Source of the DNA: Serripes groenlandicus | Taxonomy: Eukaryota; Mollusca; Bivalvia; Cardiida; Cardiidae | NCBI GenBank assembly: GCA_031761405.1 | Contig: JASEVX010000010.1 | Coordinates: 30,185,059-30,249,058 of the forward strand | Direction: 5' to 3' | Length of the DNA stretch: 64,000 bases | Part shown: piece by piece, positions 30,116-43,000 of the stretch | Layout: each line of letters opens with the position of its first letter | Numbering within the stretch: the first letter of the stretch is position 1 | Translations under genes and position numbers: made by a program | The notes under the pieces: model-generated | Database searches by the model: none | Seen by the model: the letters and a program-made list of their open reading frames with translations, nothing else | What the model was told of the DNA's origin: nothing

Positions 30116-30348
30116 TTAACCCCTTTCCCTCATACAACAAATCTGCAGCAGACAACTTTGAACATATTTTGTCCAAAAATAAAACAATCTCTATAATTGA
30201 ATGGATAACCTAAAAGTGGAAAACATTGTGGCAAAAGGAGAAATTGCTCGTTTTGAGCAATTTCTTCTTTTGTCCCTATGTTTTCAAAAAGCCGTCTGCT
30301 GCAGAGGCGTCTGAAAGCAACTATATGAGGGAAAGCCTCAAAGGGTTA
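30116..30348 (-). mobile_element. TTAA-MITE family A, full length
   Basis: ttaacccctttccctcatac to gaaagcctcaaagggttaa, with a small insertion (cctcaa) in the right TIR. Second copy 36390-36622. Confidence 0.85.
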
Positions 30349-30678
30349 AATTGTGTTTCTATATGGGTGGTGACAGGTCAGGTCTGTGACATTATTCAAC
30401 TGACATGTTAAACTTAGCCTTTGACATGCCATGCAGGATGAGAAATCTACCTCTGGGGCTAAACATGTAAATGTTTTCTCTGACCATTTCCCACTTGCAA
30501 CAAATCAATTGACTTTGTAAACTTATAAAAAGGCAAATTTATGAAAGATTTCAATTGCAATGTCAGAAAAGGGTGGAAAATATTGTGAGGAAAGAAACAT
30601 GCTGCATTATGAAGCTGCATTTTGGAAAGTGTGTTACATTTGGACCCCATCGCATTTATATGTGTCTGTGGTAATAGT

Positions 30679-30910
30679 TTAAGTTTATATAAGACATATC
30701 TGCAGCAGCCGACTTTGAAAATATTTTGTCCAAAACATGGAAACTTAATGCTATGAATGAAAGAACAATTATTGAATAAAGTTGAAAATATTTCGGCAAA
30801 CGGAGAAATTTCTCAATATGAGCAATTTCTCCTTTCGCCACAATGTTTTCAAAAAGACGTCTGCTGTTTATATAAGCCTCAGAAAGCGTCTGTATGTGGG
30901 AAAGGGTTAC
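30679..30910 (-). mobile_element. TTAA-MITE family A, left TIR eroded
   Basis: tttaagtttatataagacat, ctgcagcagccgactttg, hairpin GAAATTTCTCAATATGAGCAATTTC, and end gtatgtgggaaagggttac. Second copy about 36953-37184. Confidence 0.7.
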
Positions 30911-31135
30911 ATCTAATGATGAATTAACTGTTAAGATACAGCTGACCCAGAAACCTGAGCGATCATTTGTCATTTATATAACACCAAACTCAGCCAGCTA
31001 AATTGTATAGATACATTTGTCCTGACATGGTGTGGTGTTTTTCTATAGTCAACTTCTATAAAAAACATATTTTCTTTTCTTATGAAAAGATTTAAACATT
31101 TGTTTAAAAACCAGAGGAATTATTTTGATTCAAAG

Positions 31136-31377
31136 TTAACCCCTTTCCCACTTACGACAATTCTGCAACAGAAGACTTTGAACATATTTTGTCAAAACAC
31201 AGAAAAACTCTATAAATGAATAGATAACCAGTAGCTTATATGACTAAAAGTGGAAAATATTTTGGCAAAAGGAGAAAATTTGCTCGTTTTGAGCAATTTC
31301 TTCTTTTGTCACTATGTTTTCAAAAAGCTGTCTGCTGCGGAGGCCTCAGAAAGATTCTTTTTAAAAGAAAGGGTTAA
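31136..31377 (-). mobile_element. TTAA-MITE family A, full length
   Basis: ttaacccctttcccacttac to ttttaaaagaaagggttaa. Second copy 37410-37651. Confidence 0.85.
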
Positions 31378-31908
31378 CAACAATTGGGATCTTCTCATAA
31401 TTTACCAATTTTTTGAAGAAGTTGAAACATGGGTTTTGAAATGGTTTATGTCTTAGTTTGGACGTGGCGATGGATTATGTTTTCTTGTGCAGACAGGCAT
31501 CAAATTTCTTTTCTGCTCAGTAACTTTAGTCCGACCAGAAGATTTCTAAGAAATTTCACGAGAGAATTAATAGCTTTGTTGGCATTTTAAAGTTAGAAAC
31601 AGAAAGTACCTGGGATCACTCTAGTCAACTTCACCTGTCACTGTTACTATGAAAAGAAAAGACTTTTCTACTGAATAGCTTGAATTGGTCATAACATTCT
31701 ATAAGCAAACATCATAGGTTGATAGTCAAAGTCAAGTCCTGGCTTGGGAATGTGTATAATGTGTCACTAAGGTCAAGGTCACTCTTGCTTAAAATCCTAA
31801 AATCATTTCCACTTTTATAATAACTTGTGTTTGGCATGAAATTCCATAAGTGATACTTTACATCAAGTCCTAGATCGGGTTTGTATTTTTGGGGAATATC
31901 AATGGCAA
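31378..31908. other. no gene; low-grade 'aggtcaaggtcac' repeat text
   Basis: Contains tcaaagtcaagtcctggctt, tgtgtcactaaggtcaaggt and a second similar phrase (catcaagtcctagatcgggt), a degenerate form of the tandem block at 61800-62370. Same in copy 2. Confidence 0.4.
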
Positions 31909-32138
31909 TTAAACCTTTCCCTCATATAGACGCTTTCTGACGTCTCTGCAGCAGACAACGTTTTGAAAACATAGTGACAATAGGAGAAATTGCTCAAATC
32001 GAGCAATTTCTCCTATTGCCACAATGTTTTCCACTTTTAGTCATAGGTTATCCATACAATTGTAGAGATTTTCTATTTTTGGACAAAATATGTTCAAAGT
32101 CGTCTGCTGCAGAATTGTCGTATGAGGGGAAGGGTTAA
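31909..32138 (+). mobile_element. TTAA-MITE family A, full length, variant stem
   Basis: ttaaacctttccctcatata to tatgaggggaagggttaa. The stem has CAATAGGAGAAATTGCTC (31978-31995) paired with GAGCAATTTCTCCTATTG (32001-32018), a paired change from AAAAGG/CCTTTT. Second copy 38183-38420 has 8 bp (tgtcggtg) inserted next to the right arm. Confidence 0.9.
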
Positions 32139-32198
32139 TTTGTTGATCTAAGTTGGCATGGCATTTTCTGAGCAAACGGCATTGACAGATATCTCATT

Positions 32199-32625
32199 TC
32201 GAGCCTTGGAGTGGTGTAGTGGTAGAGCATCTGCCTTGGGTGCAGGTGATCATATTGGTAGGAATGGCTTTTGATCCTGCCTAAATGGTGCTCAGGTGTC
32301 AGTATAAATGGACCAGCAGTACTTATAATTAACCCTTTCCCTCATATGACAATTTTGCAGCAGACGACTGAACATATTTTGTCAAAAAATAGAAAATCTC
32401 TATAAATGAATGGATAACCTATGACTGAAAGTGGAAAACATAGTGACAAAAGGAGAAATTGCTCGTTTTGAGCAAATTCTTCTTTTGTCACTATGATTTC
32501 AAAAGTCCGTCTGCTGCAGAGGCGTCAGAAAGCGTCTATATGAGGGAAAAGTTTAATCCAGGAAGCAGTGGGATGTAAATGAAAAGCTGTTAAAAGTGGT
32601 GTCAAACACCAAACAAACAAATCAC
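32199..32625 (+). mobile_element. type 3 SINE interrupted by a MITE
   Basis: Head gccttggagtggtgtagtgg, tagagcatctgccttgggtg (box A GTGGTGTAGTGGTAGAGC). Body ggtgctcaggtgtcagtata, aatggaccagcagtactt. The body resumes at 32557 with tccaggaagcagtgggatgt and the tail ttaaaagtggtgtcaaacac, caaacaaacaaa. A complete family A copy lies at TTAA between the two parts. Second copy 38473-38907. Confidence 0.8.
32329..32556 (-). mobile_element. TTAA-MITE family A, full length, inside a SINE
   Basis: ttaaccctttccctcatatg to tatgagggaaaagtttaa, hairpin GCTCGTTTTGAGC, TTAA on both sides. Second copy 38611-38838. Confidence 0.9.
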
Positions 32626-32666
32626 GCTTAATTGGCATTCAGTCTCAATGTCAAGATTATTGTTTC

Positions 32667-32882
32667 TTAACCCTTTCCCTCATATAGACGCTTTCTGACG
32701 CCTCTGCAGCAGACGACTTCTTGAAAACATAGTGACAAAAGAAGAAATTGCACAAAACGTGCAATTTCTCCTTTTGCCACAATGTTTTCCACTTTTTGTC
32801 ATAGGTTATCCATTCAATTATGGAGATTTTCTATTTCTTGGAAAAATACGTTTAAAGTCGTCTGCTGCAGAATTGCAGTTAA
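32667..32882 (+). mobile_element. TTAA-MITE family A, right TIR missing
   Basis: ttaaccctttccctcatata, palindrome GCACAAAACGTGC, then gctgcagaattgcagttaa, without gtatgagggaaagg. Second copy 38947-39155 also lacks 7 bp (agacgac) of the left subterminal block. Confidence 0.8.
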
Positions 32883-33015
32883 CCCCCCTTTCCCACATAT
32901 AGTAAATCCGCAGCAGACAAATTTGAAAATATTGAGGCAAATCATGGAAATGAAGGTATATACATAATTGCTAAAAAAAAGATGAAAACATTGTGACAAA
33001 AAGGAGAAATTTCTT
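32879..33015 (-). mobile_element. TTAA-MITE family A, left part
   Basis: ttaacccccctttcccacat, ccgcagcagacaaatttg, aaacattgtgacaaaaagga. The right half has been replaced by cttgtataaaacgaactg. Second copy from 39152. Confidence 0.6.
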
Positions 33016-33135
33016 GTATAAAACGAACTGAAATTTCATCTTTCTCTCTGAAGGCGGACACTTTCAAACTATAGCCCCGAACAGGAGAGAGAGCTATTCT
33101 GTCCTGCGGAATCTCTTGCCTTAAAAATTATCTCT

Positions 33136-33329
33136 TACAACCCTTTCCTACATGCAGGTGAAATAGATGACTTTTAAAAATATACAGGCCAAACGAGAAA
33201 TTGCTCATGCAAATTCTCCTCATTTCCCATAAGGTTTTCCTTTCTAATCAGTAAATAAACTAATTTACAGAGATTTACCATACTACATGTTACCTGATTA
33301 TTTTGAAGTCGTCTGTGGGAAAGGGTTAA
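33136..33329 (+). mobile_element. TTAA-MITE family A, diverged
   Basis: tacaaccctttcctacatgc, ggccaaacgagaaattgctc, gaagtcgtctgtgggaaagg and ttaa. Second copy ends at 39606. Confidence 0.65.
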
Positions 33330-33494
33330 ACTGGAGTATAAAAAATGAGAAAGACTAACGAAACCCAAGCTAATTATGCTTGTCCTATTATATATGGTAC
33401 AAGTTGACAGAAATATAGATGTTTTGTTCAGTACCACACAATATTAATCTGGCAGCTTTATTACCCCTGTCTAAAAATTATACTACCATTAGCT

Positions 33495-33700
33495 TTAACA
33501 CTTTCCTTTATACGACAAATTCTGCAGCAATGGAATATCTCAATAATTGAATGCATGGATAACCATGATGAAAAGTGGAAAACATTGTGGCAAAAGGAGA
33601 AATTGCACGTTTTGTGCAATTTCTTCTTTTGTCACTATGTTTTCAAAAAGCTGTCTGCTGCAGAGGCGTCAGAAAGTGTCTATATGAGGGAAAGGGTTAA
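33495..33700 (-). mobile_element. TTAA-MITE family A, left subterminal block shortened
   Basis: ttaacactttcctttatacg to tatgagggaaagggttaa, palindrome GCACGTTTTGTGC. Second copy 39772-39972. Confidence 0.85.
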
Positions 33701-33797
33701 CACTTATCCACATACGCTTTCCCATATATACAGATGATTTCTGATGCCTCAGACTGCAGCAGATGACTTTTTGTAGACATTGTCACAAAAGACGATT
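33697..33797 (+). mobile_element. TTAA-MITE family A, left part, running into the N gap
   Basis: ttaacacttatccacatacg, cagactgcagcagatgactt, cattgtcacaaaagacgatt. The complete second copy starts at 39969. Confidence 0.75.
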
Positions 33798-33997
33798 NNN
33801 NNNNNNNNNNNNNNNNNNNNNNNNNNNNNNNNNNNNNNNNNNNNNNNNNNNNNNNNNNNNNNNNNNNNNNNNNNNNNNNNNNNNNNNNNNNNNNNNNNNN
33901 NNNNNNNNNNNNNNNNNNNNNNNNNNNNNNNNNNNNNNNNNNNNNNNNNNNNNNNNNNNNNNNNNNNNNNNNNNNNNNNNNNNNNNNNNNNNNNNNN
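33798..33997. other. assembly gap, exactly 200 N
   Basis: A run of 200 N, a conventional placeholder length, sits exactly between the end of copy 1 and the start of copy 2 of the 6.07-kb duplication. Confidence 0.99.
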
Positions 33998-36900
33998 GTT
34001 ATGTTGCTGGCTGACACTTATAAGTCCCCTTCAGGCTTCACCTGAGACTTTAAACATAGATGTATAATCAGAGGACAAGATAAGAGGGAGTGAACATGTC
34101 TTTTTCCCACAATATCTCTCTTATTACTAAACCAAACCCTATGTTGTGGGTACTCAACAGCATTTATATCCAATCACCCTCACAGTTCACATACTCATGC
34201 GTCCTGGGTGAATCAACCGAACTATGCGATAGGACTGAAAACAGTGTGGTAAGAGTAGCCATTGCCCATCGTGCTTTCAATGGTCGTTTTGATTGCGTTG
34301 TTGGGTTTTATAGGCCGTTTACAACAGCATTTATGTTAAATACCCCTCACTGCTCACACACACATGCTTCCTGGGTGAATCAACCCATCTACGCGATAGG
34401 ACTGAAAACAGTGTGGTATAAGGAACCATTGCTCATCATGTTTTCAAAGGTAGTTTTGAGTGCACTGTACGGAGTTTCAGGCCGTTTTCAACAGCATTTA
34501 TGTCCAATCACCCCCACAGTTCACATACTTAATGCATCTTGGGCGAATCAAGCCAACTATGCAATAGGACTGATTTTTTTGAGTACCCACAACATGGGGT
34601 TTGAGTTTGACAAATAAGGATTTTAGAACAATATTGCCATGAATGCCCCTAATATCTAGAGCTCTGTGTAATTATTGGAGCTCATTATGGTGGGATTAAC
34701 CCTTTCCCTCATACGACAATTCAGCAGCAGACGACTTTGAACGTATTTTGTCAGATGGATAACCTATGACTAAAAGTGGAAAACATTGTGACAAAAGGAG
34801 AAATTGCACGTTCTGTGCAATTTCTTCTTTTGTCACTATGTTTTCAAAACGCCGTCTGCTTTAACCCTTTCCCTCATACGACAATTCAGCAGCAGACGAC
34901 TTTGAACGTATGTTGTCAAAAAATGGAAAATCTCTATAACTGAATGGATAACCTATGACAAAAAGTGGAAAACATTGTGGCAAAAGGAGAAATTGCACGT
35001 TTTGTGCAATTTCTTCTTTTGTCACTATGTTTTCAAAAAGCCGTCTGCTGCAGATGCGTTAGAATGCGTCTGCAGGTGGGAAGGGGTTAAGCATAGCGAC
35101 AAGACTTGACACGGGTGTCAGGGTAAATGGACCAATAGAGCTGTTCACCTAAGCTACCCAGGAAATGGCGCATTTTAATACAACAGTTCTGTAGCAGACT
35201 TTGAAAACATATTGACAAAAACGTGAAAAACCTCCTTAAATGAGTTTAATTATAAAAAATTTAGAGTTGAAAACATTGTGGCATAAGGGGAAATTGCTCA
35301 TTTTGAGTAATTTCTTCCTTTGTCGCCATGTTTTCAAATAGCTGTCTGCTGCAGAGGCATCAGAAAACATCTATAGGTGGGAAAGGGTTGATTGTTTTAG
35401 CATGCAGATAGACTGTGATTTGGACATTCATGTTCTTCTAAGCTTTAGGCATGTGTATTATAATACTTTATTAAGATTTCACAAACCTTATAAAGATTGC
35501 GCTAGCTTAATTGCAAGGTTGCAATTGGAACAATAGCAATCTTCCATTTATAGAGATTATTCACATTTTATTTAGGACCTAGGGATTTTCGAAGTGATCA
35601 ACTTCAGATTTGTTGTATGTAGGTAAGGGTTAATGCACCAGGACTGTACTGTCCAATGATAACTTAAATTATCAACCTTTCATTTTGGCCATCAGGGTTA
35701 CTTAAATGCTTCATCTTTTGCCACATACAACATATTTGCAGCAGATATAACTTTGAAAATATCTACGCAAAAATGTAAATAAATGCTATAAATGATTTAA
35801 GAACAATTATTGAAACAAGTTGAAAACATTATGGCAAAGGGAGAAGTTACTCAAACTTTTGCCATACAATTTTCAAAAGTTGTCAGCTGCAGCCTGATCA
35901 GAAAGCATCTGTATTTAAAAAAGGGTTAGGTTTGGTGTTAATGTTTTGCATTTAAGTATGCATCAAGCCCTCAGCCGGCCACCATTTTAACTCTTGTTAA
36001 TACAATCCTCTCTGTTCTGAAATTCTTATGTATACAATTAAACAAATGACAATTGAAAGCTTTAACCCATTACTTCACACAGACGACATTTGGCACCTGC
36101 TGTTGCAGACGACTTTTGAAAACATTGCAATAAAAGGTGAAATTGCTCAAAATGAGCAATTTCACCTTTTATTGCAATATTTTCAACTCTTTATCAATAT
36201 ATTTTTTTCAGTTTTCTAGATTGGTGAAATTGTTTGTTTGATGATTGTAAAGCAGACGACTTTTGCAAAACCCATGTGAAGTAATGGGTTAAATTCAAGA
36301 TAATAAAGTAACATCATAGTGAAAAAAGCAAAATAGCATAATACGGATCATACATGTAATTTGCCTTTTCCATAATGATTGTAAGGACATTAACCCCTTT
36401 CCCTCATACAACAAATCTGCAGCAGACAACTTTGAACATATTTTGTCCAAAAATAAAACAATCTCTATAATTGAATGGATAACCTAAAAGTGGAAAACAT
36501 TGTGGCAAAAGGAGAAATTGCTCGTTTTGAGCAATTTCTTCTTTTGTCCCTATGTTTTCAAAAAGCCGTCTGCTGCAGAGGCGTCTGAAAGCAACTATAT
36601 GAGGGAAAGCCTCAAAGGGTTAAATTGTGTTTCTATATGGGTGGTGACAGGTCAGGTCTGTGACATTATTCAACTGACATGTTAAACTTAGCCTTTGACA
36701 TGCCATGCAGGATGAGAAATCTACCTCTGGGGCTAAACATGTAAATGTTTTCTCTGACCATTTCCCACTTGCAACAAATCAATTGACTTTGTAAACTTAT
36801 AAAAAGGCAAATTTATGAAAGATTTCAATTGCAATGTCAGAAAAGGGTGGAAAATATTGTGAGGAAAGAAACATGCTGCATTATGAAGCTGCATTTTGGA

Positions 36901-39900
36901 AAGTGTGTTACATTTGGACCCCATCGCATTTATATGTGTCTGTGGTAATAGTTTAAGTTTATATAAGACATATCTGCAGCAGCCGACTTTGAAAATATTT
37001 TGTCCAAAACATGGAAACTTAATGCTATGAATGAAAGAACAATTATTGAATAAAGTTGAAAATATTTCGGCAAACGGAGAAATTTCTCAATATGAGCAAT
37101 TTCTCCTTTCGCCACAATGTTTTCAAAAAGACGTCTGCTGTTTATATAAGCCTCAGAAAGCGTCTGTATGTGGGAAAGGGTTACATCTAATGATGAATTA
37201 ACTGTTAAGATACAGCTGACCCAGAAACCTGAGCGATCATTTGTCATTTATATAACACCAAACTCAGCCAGCTAAATTGTATAGATACATTTGTCCTGAC
37301 ATGGTGTGGTGTTTTTCTATAGTCAACTTCTATAAAAAACATATTTTCTTTTCTTATGAAAAGATTTAAACATTTGTTTAAAAACCAGAGGAATTATTTT
37401 GATTCAAAGTTAACCCCTTTCCCACATACGACAATTCTGCAACAGAAGACTTTGAACATATTTTGTCAAAACACAGAAAAACTCTATAAATGAATAGATA
37501 ACCAGTAGCTTATATGACTAAAAGTGGAAAATATTTTGGCAAAAGGAGAAAATTTGCTCGTTTTGAGCAATTTCTTCTTTTGTCACTATGTTTTCAAAAA
37601 GCTGTCTGCTGCGGAGGCCTCAGAAAGATTCTTTTTAAAAGAAAGGGTTAACAACAATTGGGATCTTCTCATAATTTACCAATTTTTTGAAGAAGTTGAA
37701 ACATGGGTTTTGAAATGGTTTATGTCTTAGTTTGGACGTGGCAATGGATTATGTTTTCTTGTGCAGACAGGCATCAAATTTCTTTTCTGCTCAGTAACTT
37801 TAGTCCGACCAGAAGATTTCTAAGAAATTTCACGAGAGAATTAATAGCTTTGTTGGCATTTTAAAGTTAGAAACAGAAAGTACCTGGGATCACTCTAGTC
37901 AACTTCACCTGTCACTGTTACTATGAAAAGAAAAGACTTTTCTACTGAATAGCTTGAATTGGTCATAACATTCTATAAGCAAACATCATAGGTTGATAGT
38001 CAAAGTCAAGTCCTGGCTTGGGAATGTGTATAATGTGTCACTAAGGTCAAGGTCACTCTTGCTTAAAATCCTAAAATCATTTCCACTTTTATAATAACTT
38101 GTGTTTGGCATGAAATTCCATAAGTGATACTTTACATCAAGTCCTAGATCGGGTTTGTATTTTTGGGGAATATCAATGGCAATTAAACCTTTCCCTCATA
38201 TAGACGCTTTCTGACGTCTCTGCAGCAGACAACGTTTTGAAAACATAGTGACAATAGGAGAAATTGCTCAAATCGAGCAATTTCTCCTATTGCCTGTCGG
38301 TGACAATGTTTTCCACTTTTAGTCATAGGTTATCCATACAATTGTAGAGATTTTCTATTTTTGGACAAAATATGTTCAAAGTCGTCTGCTGCAGAATTGT
38401 CGTATGAGGGGAAGGGTTAATTTGTTGATCTAAGTTGGCATGGCATTTTCTGAGCAAACGGCATTGACAGATATCTCATTTCGAGCCTTGGAGTGGTGTA
38501 GTGGTAGAGCATCTGCCTTGGGTGCAGGTGATCATATTGGTAGGAATGGCTTTTGATCCTGCCTAAATGGTGCTCAGGTGTCAGTATAAATGGACCAGCA
38601 GTACTTATAATTAACCCTTTCCCTCATATGACAATTTTGCAGCAGACGACTGAACATATTTTGTCAAAAAATAGAAAATCTCTATAAATGAATGGATAAC
38701 CTATGACTGAAAGTGGAAAACATAGTGACAAAAGGAGAAATTGCTCGTTTTGAGCAAATTCTTCTTTTGTCACTATGATTTCAAAAGTCCGTCTGCTGCA
38801 GAGGCGTCAGAAAGCGTCTATATGAGGGAAAAGTTTAATCCAGGAAGCAGTGGGATGTAAATGAAAAGCTGTTAAAAGTGGTGTCAAACACCAAACAAAC
38901 AAATCACGCTTAATTGGCATTCAGTCTCAATGTCAAGATTAGTTTCTTAACCCTTTCCCTCATATAGACGCTTTCTGACGCCTCTGCAGCTTCTTGAAAA
39001 CATAGTGACAAAAGAAGAAATTGCACAAAACGTGCAATTTCTCCTTTTGCCACAATGTTTTCCACTTTTTGTCATAGGTTATCCATTCAATTATGGAGAT
39101 TTTCTATTTCTTGGAAAAATACGTTTAAAGTCGTTTGCTGCAGAATTGCAGTTAACCCCCCCTTTCCCACATATAGTAAATCCGCAGCAGAAAAAATTGA
39201 AAATATTGAGGCAAATCATGGAAATGAAGGTATATACATAATTGCTAAAAAAAAAGATGAAAACATTGTGACAAAAAGGAGAAATTTCTTGTATAAAATG
39301 AACTGAAATTTCATCTTTCTCTCTGAAGGCGGACACTTTCAAACTATAGCCCCGAACAGGAGAGAGAGCTATTCTGTCCTGCGGAATCTCTTGCCTTAAA
39401 AATTATCTCTTACAACCCTTTCCTACATGCAGGTGAAATAGATGACTTTTAAAAATATACAGGCCAAAGGAGAAAATTTGCTCATGCAAATTCTCCTCAT
39501 TTCCCATAAGGTTTTCCTTTCTAATCAGTAAATAAACTAATTTACAGAGATTTACCATACTACATGTTACCTGATTATTTTGAAGTCGTCTGTGGGAAAG
39601 GGTTAAACTGGAGTATAAAAAATGAGAAAGACTAACAAAACGCAAGCTAATTATGCTCGTCCTATTATATATGGTACAAGTTGACAGAAATATAGATGTT
39701 TTGTTCAGTACCACACAATATTAATCTGGCAGCTTTATTACCCCTGTCTAAAAATTATACTACCATTAGCTTTAACACTTTCCTTCATACGACAATTCTG
39801 CAGCAATGGAATATCTCAATAATTGAATAGATAACCATGATGAAAAGTGGAAAACATTGTGGCAAAAGGAGAAATTGCACGTTTTGGGCAATTTCTTCTT

Positions 39901-40072
39901 TTGTCACTATGTTTTCAAAAAGCTGTCTGCTGCAGAGGCATCAGAAAGCGTCTATATGAGGAAAAGGGTTAACACTTATCCACATAGCTTTCCCATATAT
40001 TATACAGAATGCTTTCTGATGCCTCAGACTGCAGTAGATGACTTTTTGTAGACATTGTCACAAAAGACGATT
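33998..40072 (+). repeat. 6.07-kb duplicated segment, copy 2 (starts at the N gap)
   Basis: Repeats 27724-33797 in the same orientation, so all of its elements (family C 34064-34634; MITEs at 34706, 34861, 35175, 36062, 36390, 37410, 38183, 38611, 38947, 39772; type 3 SINE 38473-38907) are counterparts of the first copy. It most likely represents the same locus assembled twice. Confidence 0.95.
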
Positions 40073-43000
40073 TGTGAAATGAGCAATTTTCCCTGGTTTG
40101 CCAGAATGTTTTCCTTCTATAAAAAAAATCAAATTTTCATTTACAGAGCTTTTTAGATCACCAGAGCCGAAGGCTCAGGTGAGCTATTCCTATCACTTTT
40201 TGTCCTTCGTCCGTCCGGCGTTAACTTTTAGCTTTAAACATCATCTCCTCCCAAACTTCAAGGACAATTTCCGTGAAACATCACAGGACTGTTCCTCTGG
40301 TTGGCCTCTTTCAAAGTTGTTCAAAGATTTAAATTCCATTGAGAACTTTGGTTGCTGCGGCATCAGAAAGGGGGCAAAAGGTCCAAACTTTAAAAATCTT
40401 CTCCTCCGAATCTGCCTGTCAGATTCAAATATAATTTGGTAGAAATGTTCATTGGGTGACCCTCTATAAAAATTGTTCAAGCCATACTGATTGGTCGAAA
40501 AACATGGCAGTCAGGCGGCATCAAAAAAGGGGCAAAATGACAAAATTTGAAAATTCCATTTTTATGCAAATGCTTGTCTGATTTAAAGAAAATATAATAC
40601 GAATCTTACTGTAATGATCCTCTTTTTAATTTGTTTAAGCCGTTTTGATTGGTTACACAATCATAGCAACCAGGCGTCATCACAAAAGGGGTAAATTGAA
40701 CTTTTAGCTACAAATGACAACCATCTCCTACCATTCCAATAGACCAATTACCACAAAACATCACAGGAATGTTCCTTTGGTGGTCCTCTTTCAAAATTGT
40801 TCAAAGATTAAAATTCCAATGAGAACTTTGGTTGCTGCGGCATCAGAAAGGGGACAAAATGTCCAAACTTTAAAAATCTTCTCCTCCGAATCTGCCTGTC
40901 AGATTCAAATATAATTTGGTAGAAATGTTCCTTGGGTGACCCTCTATAAAAATTGTTCAAGCCATACTGATTGGTCGAAAAACATGGCAGTCAGGCGGCA
41001 TCAGAAAAGGGGCAAAATGACAAAATTTGAAAATTCCATTTTTATGAAAGTGTTTGTCTGATTTTAAGAAAATATAATACGAATCTTACTGTAATGATCC
41101 TCTTTTTAATTTGTTTAAGCCGTTTTGATTGGTTACACAATCATATTAACCAGGCGTCATCACAAAAAGGGTAAATTGAACTTTTAGCTACAAATGACAA
41201 CCAACTCCTACCATTCCAATAGACCAATTTCCACAAAACATCACAAGAATGTTCCTTTGGTGGTCCTCTTTCAAATTTGTTTAAAGATTTAAATTCCATT
41301 GAGAACTTTGGTTGCTGCGGCATCAGAAAGGGGACAAAATGTCCAAACTTTAAAAATCTTCTCCTCCGAATCTGCCTGTCAGATTCAAATATAATTTGTT
41401 AGAAACGAATGTTCCTTGGGTGACCCTCTATAAAAATTGTTCAAGCCATACTGATTGGTCGAAAAACATGGCAGTCAGGCGGCATCAGAAAAGGGGCAAA
41501 ATGACAAAATTTGAAAATTCCATTTTTATGCAAATGCTTGTCTGATTTAAAGAAAATATAATACGAATCTTACTGTAATGATCCTCTTTTTAATTTGTTT
41601 AAGCCGTTTTGATTGGTTACACAATCATAGCAACCAGGCGTCATCACAAAAGGGGTAAATTGAACTTTTAGCTACAAATGACAACCATCTCCTACCATTC
41701 CAATAGACCAATTACCACAAAACATCACAGGAATGTTCCTTTGGTGGTCCTCTTTCAAAATTGTTCAAAGATTAAAATTCCGATGAGAACTTTGGTTGCT
41801 GCGGCATCAGAAAGGGGACAAAATGTCCAAACTTTAAAAATCTTCTCCTCCCAATCTGCCTGTCAGATTCAAATATAATTTGGTAGAAATGTTCCTTGGG
41901 TGACCCTCTATAAAAATTGTTCAAGCCATACTGATTGGTCGAAAAACATGGCAGTCAGGCGGCATCAGAAAAGGGGCAAAATGACAAAATTTGAAAATTC
42001 CATTTTTATGAAAGTGTTTGTCTGATTTTAAGAAAATATAATACGAATCTTACTGTAATGATCCTCTTTTTAATTTGTTTAAGCCGTTTTGATTGGTTAC
42101 ACAATCATAGCAACCAGGCGTCATCACAAAAGGGGTAAATTGAACTTTTAGCTACAAATGACAACCATCTCCTACCATTCCAATAGACCAATTACCACAA
42201 AACATCACAGGAATGTTCCTTTGGTGGTCCTCTTTCAAAATTGTTCAAAGATTAAAATTCCAATGAGAACTTTGGTTGCTGCGGCATCAGAAAGGGGACA
42301 AAATGTCCAAACTTTAAAAATCTTCTCCTCCGAATCTGCCTGTCAGATTCAAATATAATTTGGTAGAAATGTTCCTTGGGTGACCCTCTATAAAAATTGT
42401 TCAAGCCATACTGATTGGTCGAAAAACATGGCAGTCAGGCGGCATCAGAAAAGGGGCAAAATGACAAAATTTGAAAATTCCATTTTTATGAAAGTGTTTG
42501 TCTGATTTTAAGAAAATATAATACGAATCTTACTGTAATGATCCTCTTTTTAATTTGTTTAAGCCGTTTTGATTGGTTACACAATCATATTAACCAGGCG
42601 TCATCACAAAAAGGGTAAATTGAACTTTTAGCTACAAATGACAACCAACTCCTACCATTCCAATAGACCAATTTCCACAAAACATCACAAGAATGTTCCT
42701 TTGGTGGTCCTCTTTCAAATTTGTTTAAAGATTTAAATTCCATTGAGAACTTTGGTTGCTGCGGCATCAGAAAGGGGACAAAATGTCCAAACTTTAAAAA
42801 TCTTCTCCTCCGAATCTGCCTGTCAGATTCAAATATAATTTGTTAGAAACGAATGTTCCTTGGGTGACCCTCTATAAAAATTGTTCAAGCCATACTGATT
42901 GGTCGAAAAACATGGCAGTCAGGCGGCATCAGAAAAGGGGCAAAATGACAAAATTTGAAAATTCCATTTTTATGCAAATGCTTGTCTGATTTAAAGAAAA

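Larger units (their letters stand above)
27724..33797 (+). repeat. 6.07-kb duplicated segment, copy 1 (ends at the N gap)
   Basis: Every element from 27724 to 33797 recurs in the same order at 33998-40072 with an offset of 6274 to 6280 bp. The first copy runs into the gap at cacaaaagacgatt; the second continues past the same words into tgtgaaatgagc. Differences seen are few: an 8-bp insertion (tgtcggtg) at about 38294, 2-bp and 7-bp deletions near 38945-38995, and scattered substitutions. Confidence 0.95.
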
